From contig JAHLKI010000006.1 of the NCBI GenBank assembly GCA_025602905.1, positions 1,216,569-1,280,568 of the forward strand: 64,000 bases of DNA, given 5' to 3'. Within the stretch, counting starts at the first letter, position 1, and each line of letters begins with the position of its first letter. This DNA comes from Phlyctochytrium arcticum (Eukaryota; Chytridiomycota; Chytridiomycetes; Chytridiales; Chytridiaceae). Shown piece after piece: positions 34,101 to 44,787 of this stretch. The notes under the pieces were generated by a model. It did no database searches. It was not told where the DNA came from and worked only from the letters and a program-made list of their open reading frames with translations. The translations under genes and the position numbers were made by a program.

Positions 34101-36983
34101 AAGAGGTGGTGGCACCGGTTCGGATGCGACTACCGGCTCACCGAATGAAAGTTGGGATGCTGGAGCCGCGGCGGGATTTGACAGATCCCAAGCTCCCACT
34201 GGTGGTGGAGAAATTGATTGGTTATGACTGGGTGCCAGTAAGCGAGGTAAACTATCCAGCATGTTTGCCAACAAGATCCACGGTCTGCTAAGCGTCACTC
34301 TGTTCAGATTTTCCATCCAGTGATGGATCCCGCAAATCCACCCTCACTCAACGGTCGACGCCTGGTAAGCGGTTTCCGTTATGGAATTGAATGACGTTTG
34401 ACACCTGATGCCCCATCCTACAATTAGAAAATTGATCCAGAAAGCCACACTCTCCTTCCAATCATATTGGACCTATTTCGTAAAACTCCCAACACACGCG
34501 TCCGTTCCGAGATTATTGAATACATCAATTGGATGTATGAAGAACACGGGATTCGAGATACGGGGAACGTTGTCAAGACTATGTGTCGGATACTAGGAGC
34601 GCCGGAAAAAGAAGATGAGGTGCAACTGCGCTGCGCAATGATTGAGGCATTGGCGCGCTATGGCCCCAATCACGTGGATGTGGTGCCTTCTCTGGTAATG
34701 CAAATGACTTCGCGCCATGATGAAGTCCGGTGAGTACAATGCCCTTGGGTACAGGCGATTTTTTCCGCTAACTGTTTTGCAATGGCTAGCACCCGCGCAG
34801 CGCAGTTCCTTAAAGCTTTGGGAGTCCACACGCCCGACAACCATTACTTGACTGACGCTGTAGGCGAGGCTAGTACCCACATAATAGCGTCCGCCTCGCC
34901 GGCCACTCTGGTGCATATCCCAACTTTAACCACTGCGTGGGAAACTACGCGCCCTGGCTCTGGGGCGCCCACCACAACTGATCCCAGAGTTCATATGACA
35001 AACTTTATTCGGACACAGCTCCGCAAGTATTTGATTCGAGCCACACCACAAAAGGATTTAGTTAAAAAACTACGGAAGTTGAGTATTCACGGAGTGGAGA
35101 CGCATGGCTCAATGGACTTGGACGATGAGGATGCGGGTAGCGGGAAAGGGTCTCGTCCTGGCAGCGGTCGCCGTCCTAGTAGCGGTGGGAGCAGGGCAGG
35201 AAGTGCCGGGGGATCTGCGGGGGGATCGAGAGCTGGTACTGCTAATTTGCATCCGGCAGCAGCTGGATCTCGCAGGAAAAGCATCAGTCGACCGGGATCG
35301 TCGCTGGGGGCTGCTGTAGGCGCATTCACCACGCCCCGAATGTCCCTGGAAACACCAACGTCACCGGCTCGCCCCGCGCCACGAAGAATGAGTTTGGCCC
35401 CGGGAATGGGATCAAATGCCCGAACCAGGGAAAACTCTTTTGGTAGTCCGTCATCTACGCCAAGCGGTGGGGCCCAACTTGACCGACGCGTATCCGTCAG
35501 CTCGGGAAGAGCAAGAAAGAAGGTTGCATTCGAGGCGGACGGCTCAGGGAGCGGTTCTGGCCCGGCAAGTACTACAGCTGCTCCTGCCCAGTCTGGACTT
35601 CGGCCTTCTCCGCGTCGCGCATCCATTGCAGTATCAGGCAATGAAGTCGTACTACCGCATGCTGGTGTCGGTGCAGGGGCGCTGAGTGCCGTGTCGGAGC
35701 AGGAACACGCGCAGGCAGAGATGGCAGAATTGGAATTGATGCAAATGGTCACATACCGACCCTCGATTCCCCACCACGAGGACGATGGCCATACGGAAAT
35801 GAATGAAAATGCCGAGGTATGGGTCTCACGCACTTTTGACCAGGCCCGTCTTAACCTAACTGGCAATATAGCTACCATTTTACCAGACGTTTGAGGCCGA
35901 GCGCCCCATGTCTTCTCGAAACCCAGTTACGATCCTTCAAAACCCATCCTCACAAGATTTCGTAAATGCCATCAACTTTTACATTTTATCCCGCGAACGG
36001 GCAGCGGCTCGTGCGGAACAAGAACGACTTGCCAAATTGCGCGCCGAATCTGAGGCAGCCGCACTGGCCGTGGCCGAGGAAGAGAAACGCCTGAAGTTTA
36101 TCGAGTACATGGCGATGAAAGAGCGGACGCGTCTGGCCAAGATCGAGGCACGAAGGAGAAAGTTGGAGGAGGCACGGCGGAAGGAAGAGGATGCTAATAT
36201 GCTGCCCAACCTGGTTGCCACCAAATTGAGTGCAATGCGGACCAAGGGGATTGGCCTAACACATAGGAGTGAATGCCATCCATCACGGGAAACTCTGGAC
36301 TACGTCTATGGTACATACTGTGGTTCATACACATGACAACTGAAAGTAGTGCTAACTTTTCCGCGTCGGACGTATCTTTAGGTAAATTCCCGCCGCTGCA
36401 ACCAGATCATCCCCATCCCCATCTTCACCCAGCTAGCGTATCTATGCATATCCGCAAATACAATCGCTCAATGCCCATGGAACGCGTTGACCTGCTACCC
36501 TTTGAACAAGGCCGTGAAGGACCCTGGCCATCACCTACTGCTTTACCCGGCCGCCGATCCAGATTGGGGACCAGTGGCGATGGTACACGGCCGTTCTCTG
36601 CGATGAGGCCCCCGACGTCAATACCACTAGGCTCAGCACTCTCCCAAGGAACGTTAGTCCCCAAATGGCGAGAATTCGCGATTGAGGATGTAACGGGTGC
36701 TAGCCTGATTGAGCGTGAGCTGCGCGACGTGATACCAGAGGGAGACTTGAAGTATATCCGGGGTGGTCTCGAGCGTAGTCTCCAGCTTCAATCACATCAT
36801 AGGAAGCAGCGTGAAGCAGTCGCCGCAGCAGTTGCGGCATCAGCCGCTGCTGCGTATACTACCCAGGAGACTCCGGCAACGGATCGAACTTTCAAGACTC
36901 AGCGCAAATACTTTATTCCGGCACTGTCTTTCGCGTTAGAGGCGGTAGCCGCGGGACAGACGTACGGATTGAGTGATTCATAG
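28117..36983 (+). CDS. Very large WD40 / HEAT-like / coiled-coil protein, probably axonemal (WDR87/WDR97-like)
   Basis: Twenty-three exons assembled with every phase closing: 28117-30333, 30407-30465, 30531-30588, 30645-30673, 30736-30868, 30935-31058, 31126-31288, 31350-31475, 31539-31717, 31779-31877, 31941-32110, 32184-32253, 32321-32494, 32554-32701, 32761-32867, 32928-33057, 33117-33372, 33434-34246, 34308-34364, 34428-34729, 34790-35816, 35872-36310, 36382-36983. Total 2493 residues. Residues 1-590 are low complexity with an Ala/Glu-rich start (TVAERLAAIEQAAAEEQQR). WD40-type blades span about 590-1330 (TRTVAVWDIVRNIP, AACSHDKSIK, ISSSLDYTVRMFSLKTF, VTASKDATIRVWDTQNALV). A charged segment (FFGRSREHLDGIPIDFRP) follows, then a HEAT-like block at about 1700-1850 (RVRSEIIEYINWMYEEHG, LRCAMIEALARYG). 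A Ser/Gly-rich linker and a long basic coiled coil at about 2170-2260 end the domain series. The WDR87/97 link is tentative; the flagellar context supports it. Confidence 0.8.
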
Positions 36984-37172
36984 AGGAACTGAACCTGCAT
37001 GTTGTGCATGCATCTGAAAATGTTGTAGATTCGCCTTTGGGAAACATAATCTGAGCGTCGGAAGCATAGAGTCTGTATGTATTGTGTATATAAGTTGTTG
37101 TACTCACTTATCATTTAGAATAGAGTATTATTTTACCAGTCTCTCAGTTGGGATCTTAAACAAGGTTGGCAC
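36984..37172. terminator. Short convergent 3' spacer
   Basis: Only 189 bases separate the stop of the WD40 gene from the stop of the facing GSKIP-domain gene, so both transcripts must end or overlap here. The sequence is AT-rich with ATTTAGAATAGAG near 37115. Confidence 0.35.
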
Positions 37173-37626
37173 TCATGCGTCCTGCTCATCATCGGAATGA
37201 TTCTCTACGGCTAGCAACTTTGCATATAGATCTTCTGCCATTCGATCTCGCGACAACGGGCTTATAGTGTCTAGTAAAGCCGCCAGAGACTCAAATGCTG
37301 TTCCGGCTTGCATATGATGACCGACAATCGGAGGGATGGACGCGTCTTCTTCGGACTCATTTGATGCATGTACGATCTGCCAACGCTTTCATCAGTGAAA
37401 AGAAAACACTTCTTCCGCATAAACTTTGGAACGCTGTTTTTGTTACCACGAATCCTTGATCAGTAAGCTGGATCTGGAGCCAGACGCCTTCCAGCAGACA
37501 TAATTTGAGTCCTTGTCCTTGCGACGACGCTGGAGTGGCCACGGCAGAGAGCGATCCAGGACGAACTCGCCCGGCAAACTCCTGAAGAGCAGATATGAGC
37601 TCGGCTGAAGCGGCTTCCTCACGCAT
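37173..37626 (-). CDS. GSKIP-domain protein
   Basis: Two exons: 37626-37447 and 37376-37173; 127 residues, intron in phase 0. The middle strand region KLCLLEGVWLQIQLTDQGF and the C-terminal AFESLAALLDTISPLSRDRM, then LYAKLLAVE, match the GSKIP fold; human GSKIP has an equivalent TVYSLLDTLSPAYREAF motif. GSKIP is a small A-kinase-anchoring and GSK3-binding protein in animals. The same fold is also an N-terminal domain in Clu proteins. It is divergent from the aminopeptidase gene, with 201 bases between start codons. Similarity is moderate, so the partner kinases are inference. Confidence 0.72.
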
Positions 37627-37827
37627 CGTTCTGCAGCGACAACATTATGCAGCATAAAGATGGGAGTGCCAACCGGAGTGTGAACTTTGGTGTGAACTGG
37701 CGAAATGACAGTCGACGTTACACCGAGTTGAGCACGAGACTTTGAATTACTTTTGGTGCCGGCCCGGTCGAAATTTCAGTGATTCACCTGGTTAGATCCA
37801 TCCATCCCCAAACCAACAAACCCAATC
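37627..37827. promoter_or_regulatory. Compact bidirectional promoter
   Basis: The 201 bases between the divergent ATGs of the GSKIP-domain and aminopeptidase genes must serve both. No TATA box is obvious. Confidence 0.45.
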
Positions 37828-39622
37828 ATGACCACAGTCATCTACACTTCCGAAGCCCCCAAGGAGGCCCTTGAGGCTCACATCTTTATCGGCGACCGTA
37901 GTCTCTTTGCCTCTGCTCTTTCATCCGCTTCTCTTCCGGATGATCTGGTCCAGATCTTCACCGATATCAAGCAAGATGTTGTTTCAGGGTGGAAGAAGGA
38001 GGGCGACAAGCGGGTGCAGTATGTGCTGGCACATCTGAGCAAGGACAAAAGTCGGCACATGGGAGTCGTCCGGAGTGATCTCGTCCACGATATCGTAGCG
38101 AGCCAAGTTCCCAAGGAGGGCAACGGTATGTGTTTTTGTGGCATAAGGATTTTGTCAAGACTCCTGACCTTTAAATTATCCTTCATTAGCCAAGGTCACT
38201 CTTGTTCTCGAGTCCCAAGAGCAAGTTTTGCCCGCTGGATAGTAAGTCTCATATCTTTATTTATATTGAATCGGCATTGGTAGAACTTCCTGCTGACCCA
38301 CGACTTTTTCCAGTGCCGTCTCGCGAGCATTCTCTCTGTACTCGCGAAAGTCTTCAGTAGCCAAGTACAAGCCTCGTACAGTTTACGTGGATGTTCTCGT
38401 CAAAGGGGATGTGACAAAAGAAGTCTATGCCAAGCTTAATGCTGTTGGGGTAAGAATTGGTGCCTCGTGCTCGTGATGCACGCGTGTATTGACGCGCCTA
38501 TATAGAAATCCATCCGCACTGCCGCTCGCTTGGTCGACACTCCTTGTGGAGATCTTCACGTCGCAGCTTACGTCGATGAGGTCAAAGCTCTTATCAAGGA
38601 CCTGCCCAACGTCAAGGGTGAATTCATTATTGGAGAGGATCTTAAAGCCAAGGGTCTTGGCGCCATCTACGGAGTGGGCAAGGCCGCCGAGCACCCCGCC
38701 TGCCTGGCCATTCTGAGTTACACGCCCACTTCTCCTACTGTTGAACATCGTCCCGTCTTTGTCGGCAAGGGTATTGTGTACGACACGGGAGGCTTGTCCC
38801 TTAAGTCTGGACCCAACATGTGCGGCATGAAGGACGACATGGGTGGTTCTGCCGCCTGCTTGGGTGCTTTCTTGGCCGCCGTCGAGAACAAATACCCCGG
38901 CCCATTATCCGTGGTCCTCTGCATTGCCGAAAATGCCATTGGTCACAAGGCTCAACGCCCTGATGATATTGTGCTGGCCTACTCAGGCAAGACGATTGAG
39001 CTCAACAACACTGATGCGGAAGGCCGCTTGGTGCTTGCTGATGGTGTAGCGTGGGCCACCAAGAACATGTCTCCAACCCACGTTGTTGACATTGCTACGC
39101 TAACCGGTGCTCAGCTCATCACGACCGGAAAGAAACACGCCGGTGTCTTGTCTCGCTCTGATGAGGGCGAAAAGATTGTTATGGCTGCGGGTCAGGCCAC
39201 TGGTGATTGGTGCTTTCCATTCCTGGTATGTCGTACTGTACAATGTCCGAACTAGGCCTGATCTGACTTGGTTTTTGTTTCATTCCTTAGTACGCCCCTG
39301 AACTATTGAAGAAGGAGTTTGACTCAAAGGTCGCCGACATGAAAAACTCGGTAGCCGACCGCATGAACGCGCAGGCATCCTGTGCTGGCCACTTTATCGA
39401 AGATCACCTGCACGCCGACTACAAGGGCGAATGGATGCACATTGATATTGGTAAGAAATCTGTCCCCATATTTGATTGTCGGAGAAATCTTAACGCTTAC
39501 ATCTTTTGGTATCAACAGCTGGTCCGGCAGCAGACAAACAACGCGCCACAGGGTTTGGGGTAGCGTTATTGGTAGGCATTTTGGATCAATTGAAGCAGCA
39601 GAGCAAGCCTATTCAGGCTTGA
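37828..39622 (+). CDS. M17 leucyl aminopeptidase, NPEPL1-like
   Basis: Six exons: 37828-38125, 38190-38241, 38314-38449, 38506-39225, 39291-39450, 39519-39622; 489 residues, phases closing. The catalytic half is complete. Metal and active-site segments include VGKGIVYDTGGLSLKSG (Lys and Asp ligands), MKDDMGGSAACLGAF, ENAIG and the family signature NNTDAEGRLVLADG. Later HVVDIATLTGAQ and GEWMHIDIAGPA complete the domain. M17 enzymes are hexameric di-metal exopeptidases removing N-terminal residues in cytosol or mitochondria. YDTGGLSLK and the weakly conserved N-terminal domain favour the NPEPL1 branch over classic LAP3. No signal peptide is seen. Confidence 0.93.
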
Positions 39623-39845
39623 TTGCTTTGTCGTATTTTGCATATACTACCTTTAACACACATACCACTGTATTTGATATTTCTGAATTTTTTTTGTGCT
39701 CACAATAGAAGACTTTTATCGGTCGGAAATACGTGTTGAAATAAAGTCTAGACTAGACTAGAAAAAACCTGAAGCTAAGGCTAAATGCGATGAACCAAAA
39801 AAGAAATATGTCCCAAGAAAGCAAATGTTCAACCCCATTGGTCCC

Positions 39846-41805
39846 TTAGTGCATTTTTTCAATTGCACCCAATAGCCGACCCATATCTCCCCGGATACCC
39901 TGAGCATACTTGGCCACCTTCTCTTTAGTGTCCAAAATTTCCACTGTCTCAGTCAAAGGTTGGTATCGCACCACGAATGGTCGGTGGATATTCTCCAATG
40001 CATAGTCTCGGACCTGTTCCTTCATATCCTTGAACGAGGAGGCGACAAAATAGAGGGGCTGGTATTCGGTGATGGGGTACGAGGTGGTGGAGGCAACGAG
40101 AGGGTCAAAAGGCAGATGTTTGGGTTTGGACGAGAGAGCGTAGTCGAGTTCGCCGAAACTGGATAGAAGACCTGCACCGTACGCCTTGACTTTGTCGCCC
40201 TGTTGGCATAATCCAAATTCGACGGTGAACCAGTAAATCTTGTAACATTTTGGGTCAGATGCATATCCATTTAATGAAAAGGTGGTCGTGTGTACTCACT
40301 GTTGCAAGTTTCTCTATGTCGTCATCTGATGCGCCGAGCGATGCCAAACCGATTTCTTGGGAAAAGTCGGCAAAATCTATTTAGTGTACAACGAGAATGA
40401 GGTTGGTCAGTCGGGCAATGGAATGAGGGAACAAAGAGAATGAATATCATACCAGGATCAGCGTACAACGGGACATGTCCCAACAACTCATGACAGACAT
40501 CCGGCTCGGGGGTATAAAGCGGTCGGGAGTGGTGCCGGATATACTGGGTGGAATGGAAGACACGGAATGCCAGGGCATTCAGGAAATCACGGGATGAAAG
40601 CAAACCCATGACAGGACGAAGTGTCCATCCCGTAGACTCTTTCAGAAACCTGGAGACATCTTCCAATTGAGGAATGTTGTCTGGGTGGTAGCCACAGTTG
40701 TGTTCGAGCAGCTAATAATGGAAGATGGATTATTGTCTGGAACACCGGGAGTATAAACAAACCACAAAGACTTACGGGCAAAACGTACTGGTGTTCTCGG
40801 CAGGCGTGGGTCTTGTACAGACTAGTCAATTGGTTGTAAACCGCTCCCCAAGTCTTGATTTCGGCAGCCGTGTATTCAATTCTTGGAAGGGCTTCACCGC
40901 TACAGAAATACGCCAACATCAGTACGCGATTGTTTCAGTGGTCGAGGACGACGTACTAGCGGTATGTCTTGGCGATTCGAGTAATCTCATTGCGGCGCTC
41001 ACGGTATGCGGGATCCTTGAATCCGGGGTGGTCTGCATCGAGATCCTAATGTTCAAAAGTTTGGATTGGTGTTGTGTTCGAAAGAAAGGTGATGAGGTCA
41101 ATAAGCACTTACCGCTCCGTATTCCATGACTTTCTCCGCAAAAGAGTCCATGTCCGACTTTTTCCGTGGGAACCAGGGCACAGCCTGCAATGCCACTGCA
41201 AACGACATCAAATGAGTTGGTAGCGCATGGAAACAAGAATTTGTCCCTCAACGTACCAAGATCCGTCTTGCCAGTACTGACAACTTGCAACTCTGTCACA
41301 ACCCCTCTAAGTTGCTCACAGATGCTTTCAATTTCGCTCTCGTTCGCCGCGTGAAAGTCAACGTAAATGTCATAAATTCCGTGGGTCCGACTGGGGCGAG
41401 ATTCGATTCGAGAGAGGGAAACATTCAGAGACTTTAGCTTGGACAGGGCCTGGTCCAAGGCTCCAACTTTGTCCGCAATAGTGAATCTTGCGGGTATCGA
41501 TGAGACAGAGATCACCTAGAGGAAAACGTAGAGACACCTTACCGGAGTGTGGTGCGAAGGGTGGTCGGCGCCTCAGTGTGTGGTGGCTCATGAGCTACTG
41601 CCGATGCCTGTGAGCCATGGCCCCGTGTGGCTACTATGGTAGGGTTGGATCTCAATGGCATAATGTTGTTGCTGGTGAAGCTGCTCAGGCCAGCAACGCT
41701 AGCCTTCAGCGGAGCGTTTGCCGAGAGCCTCATCAACGGCGTGCCCGAAACAGCGCGCCGGGACAAAAGCCCAAAAGCCGCCCTAGGAAGTGTATGAAAT
41801 GGCAT
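39846..41805 (-). CDS. PAH: Phenylalanine 4-hydroxylase (pterin-dependent), possible mitochondrial presequence
   Basis: Eight exons: 41805-41543, 41486-41257, 41195-41113, 41045-40957, 40899-40776, 40711-40453, 40376-40300, 40238-39846; 505 residues, all phases closing. Residues 1-60 are basic, Ser/Ala-rich and lack acidic residues ([20 protein letters not shown]), resembling a mitochondrial targeting peptide. The regulatory ACT domain follows ([17 protein letters not shown], then LSRIESRPS). The catalytic domain has [45 protein letters not shown], the iron ligands in [15 protein letters not shown] (two His), and the Glu in [10 protein letters not shown]. The enzyme converts Phe to Tyr using tetrahydrobiopterin and O2. 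It is rare in Dikarya but found in early-diverging fungi. For intron 1 the 56-base GTAAGG...AAG choice is preferred because it restores the ACT strand. Met49 could be an alternative cytosolic start. Confidence 0.92.
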
Positions 41806-42156
41806 GCCGGATGTGACTTCGTATGTTGCAGAGTCGATGGTTTTCTTGACTGGGTTTCAGCTCTTGAGGTGGAAGATGTGGGCACGATTCTAGCATCGAA
41901 AGCAACATTTCTCGAGTCTAACAGCCAGCCACACGTGGTGTTACACAAATTATTCAACGGCCCCCGGGAAATTGGGAATGGAAGGCATCTCGCAAATATG
42001 CCACCAATACCCTGCATAAGGCACAATAGCGACCAGCAGAAGCATCAGCCTTGGAAAAGGAAGGATGTTTATTTGCCATAAGTAATGCACGCACAAGATA
42101 GAGAGGCGATGAACAATTATCAAATCATAAAATTAAATAGACGCATGCCAGGGCTC
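41806..42156. other. Spacer between COQ9 and PAH genes
   Basis: 351 bases between the COQ9 stop and the PAH start, both on the minus strand. A minus-strand frame at about 41733-42026 overlaps the PAH start, has no signature, and is not considered a gene. This is the PAH promoter by position. Confidence 0.45.
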
Positions 42157-43475
42157 TCAACGGTTGTAAGGTGTTTTGTGGCCATACTGATTTAGGTACA
42201 TCAGAAGTTGTCTGCGGTTAAGAATGCAATTGAGACCACTCACCGAAGAAAGAATGCCGAATGCACTGCGGACGCCAAATGCGACATAGTTTGAGACCTA
42301 AAAATGATCATTTATAAGAGACGTACATGGAGTTGGAAACAAATCCCTTCACCTGAGAGAAACTTTTGCCTACAAAGGCAACATCCTGCAGGCGACGGTC
42401 CAAAAACTTGCTCGTTTCTTCAAAGTTGATCGATCGATCTTGTGTCATGTAAAGCTCTATAGACTGTCTCAGTCCTGGTTTCTTTCCTCTTCGTAAGATG
42501 TTGTGCACGTACCTGTGCTGGTGAACACGCCTGCCAGCAATGTTCGCTTACTGTACCAGTTCATCTACAAGGAGAGATCAGTCAAAACGTGTATCAGGCG
42601 CCTAGCATATACAGGCAATCTCACATCGACTGAACGGTCTCCGGCCAGATACCACATCTCATCAACCAGTGACTCCAAATTTCCGAGGGACATTGAAAGG
42701 TTCTGAGGTTGGGCCATAATCGCCAAGGCCTACAATCTCAAAAGATTAGACAGGGATCATCCATACAGTATTCATTACATTGATATATGTACCTCTGGCC
42801 ACCGGGAAATGTAGGGTTGCGTCAGCTTCAAGCGTATCAAACATGCCGTTCGAATTTTTGCTGTAACCTTCATGCTACAAGATTGAAACATTGTGTAAAT
42901 CTAACCAGAGGTCTGAGGTGTATTTTAAGTTCAAGGTATACGCACTTTGGAAGATCCAACTTCTCCATTTCCTCTCGCATCTCCCGCAACGATTTTTTCA
43001 GAAAGTAGTCGATCAAATCCACGCTTCCACGGGGGAAAAGACCATGAAGAACAGAAGGGTATCCAAGTTCAGTTGCACCGGCACCCAGGGCTTCGACGGT
43101 CCACCCAAGCTTTGGGACTTGCAAAAGTGCTGCATCTAGGATACGGATGGCAGTCTCACTATAATGCACACTGTGTTATTGCCTTTGTTTATGTTGAGAC
43201 TTTTCCGGCTTTTACCTGTGCTGACTTTCTGAATTCGATGCACGAGGTGCCTCTTTGCCTTTTGGAGTCATCAAATTTACATCGTAGGCAAGGCCTTTGG
43301 TTGGATCATTGGGATGAGGTGACGGGGAGGAAGCTTGAGATGCTATCGTTCGGCAAGTGCTGCGGGTGCGAAGACTTGAAGCAGCACACAATGGAGCTAT
43401 CCGAGTCGGGGTCTTTTGCAGGAGAACCCTTGAGCAGCAGCGATAGACGGTTGTGGAGGCCATATTGGCGTTCAT
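42157..43475 (-). CDS. COQ9: Ubiquinone biosynthesis protein COQ9
   Basis: Eight exons: 43475-43216, 43158-42946, 42874-42793, 42729-42625, 42564-42513, 42456-42353, 42297-42244, 42186-42157; 299 residues, all phases closing. The N-terminal 85 residues are basic and Ser/Thr-rich (MNANMASTTVYRCCSR), a mitochondrial presequence. The TetR-like COQ9 fold follows: ILDAALLQVPKLGWTVEAL, GYPSVLHGLFPRGSVDLIDY, YISRWPEALAIMAQPQN, LVDEMWYLAGDRSVDMNWYS and TELYMTQDRSINFEET. COQ9 is a lipid-binding protein of the matrix face of the inner membrane that presents intermediates to COQ7. The last intron is best read as 57 bases; the 32-base alternative would give a different tail, so the final nine residues are less certain. 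Confidence 0.94.
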
Positions 43476-44787
43476 AATGGCGTGCTTTCGTTGGGTCGTT
43501 CAACCGTCCAAGTTCCAACAACCTTTCCGACGTCCATACCATGGCTTTGCCACCTGACAGTGTGGCACAGTCCGTGACGTCCCCGCAATGATCGCAATCT
43601 TTGATTCTGGTATATGGGTATTGGAGCCTGCATGTTTTACATGGGCCATATTCGAGTAAAGGAAATAAGAGAGGAAAAATGGGGAATGTTTGAGGTTATT
43701 CGGGTGCCTAACTGAGAGAGTAAAGATGTGCCGGATATAAAAGTCGTCGGATGAGAAGGACGAAGGAAAGATGCGATGTGAGTGAGGCGGCTGTGCGCGT
43801 GATTGGCGATTGGCCCAAACAGCCACGTTCAAATCGTCAACGGCAAGCTCAGCGTAAAGTCTTTTCCTTCTGCCTTTTTTTCCTGAAAACAACCCTGGAA
43901 TCCGTTCAAGACGCATACAATCTTTACATCGCCCAATAGCCTTCCTTTCGTTGACTTTACTCCTAACTCGAAGAGCGAGCCATCTTTTGTGCCAGCTGTG
44001 GCGTACAACTCCGCCAAGCTATTTCCGCCTGGAACCCGACACCACATTCTCGAGATCTTCTAGGAGATCTTGGAGCTGATACTCCCAACGACAGACAGCA
44101 TACTCGATCTTGATTTGTCCTCACTCTTGATTCCTTCCTTCGGCCATCGAAACCCGAAAATCATCCAAACTTTTTCAACTACTGTACAGTAACGCTCAAT
44201 TCTCCGACACAAGACCTACAGGCTACAGCGCTTGCTTGCAGACTCAGTACATAATTCCTTTACAAGGTAACTCATTCATATTTCGCTTTACTCCCCGAGA
44301 TTTCCGGCCTAAAACTCAAATCGTCGTCTTACAGCCTTGCTGCTGCTGTTGCTATTTTCGGCTGCTGCTTATTAGGCCTTTCCTGCTGACCCGACCCTGC
44401 GCGTCGTTCGCCCCCAATCTCCGACCACCCAAACTCAGCACTCCACCCGTCGACATTTTTGACAGCTGCCAAGATCTTCATCCAATTTCCTTGCCTCCCC
44501 TGCCTTCTCAAACTACTCAGAACACTCCTCTAAATTTCCCGGTTATCTCTGCGTTCCTCCACAGACGATCTTGATCTCGAAATTCCGCCTAGAAACCCAA
44601 ATATCGCTGCTTGAACCTCATTCCCTGTACAATTCTCCGAAGCGGTCAGCACACAATCTTTGAACCATTCGGATAGTATCAACAGTTCTTAAATCAGCGG
44701 GTACACCCGGTTTCGCGGTCTGTCCGCATTTCTCAAAAGAAGTTGGTGCATCCACCATTCCGAAATTCCAACCACTTCTACAAGACC
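43476..44787. other. Spacer and probable long leader upstream of the GATA gene
   Basis: 1.3 kb between divergent start codons. The right part (about 44100-44780) is C/T-rich with several short upstream ATG frames, suggesting a long 5' leader for the GATA factor. A minus-strand frame at 43500-43916 shows no signature and reads across the COQ9 promoter. No RNA gene seen. Confidence 0.45.

Noticed and set aside
41516..41542. 27-base first intron of PAH ending at CTCTAG
   Set aside because: Too short for this genome and it breaks the frame (creates a stop). The 56-base alternative restores the ACT-domain strand.
41733..42026. 97-codon minus-strand frame overlapping the PAH start
   Set aside because: Overlaps the first PAH exon in another frame and shows no family signature.
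42212..42243. 32-base last intron of COQ9 ending at CCGCAG
   Set aside because: Shorter than every other intron here. The 57-base version matches the local size distribution and also closes in frame.
43500..43916. 138-codon minus-strand frame upstream of COQ9
   Set aside because: No signature and it lies in the COQ9/GATA divergent promoter.
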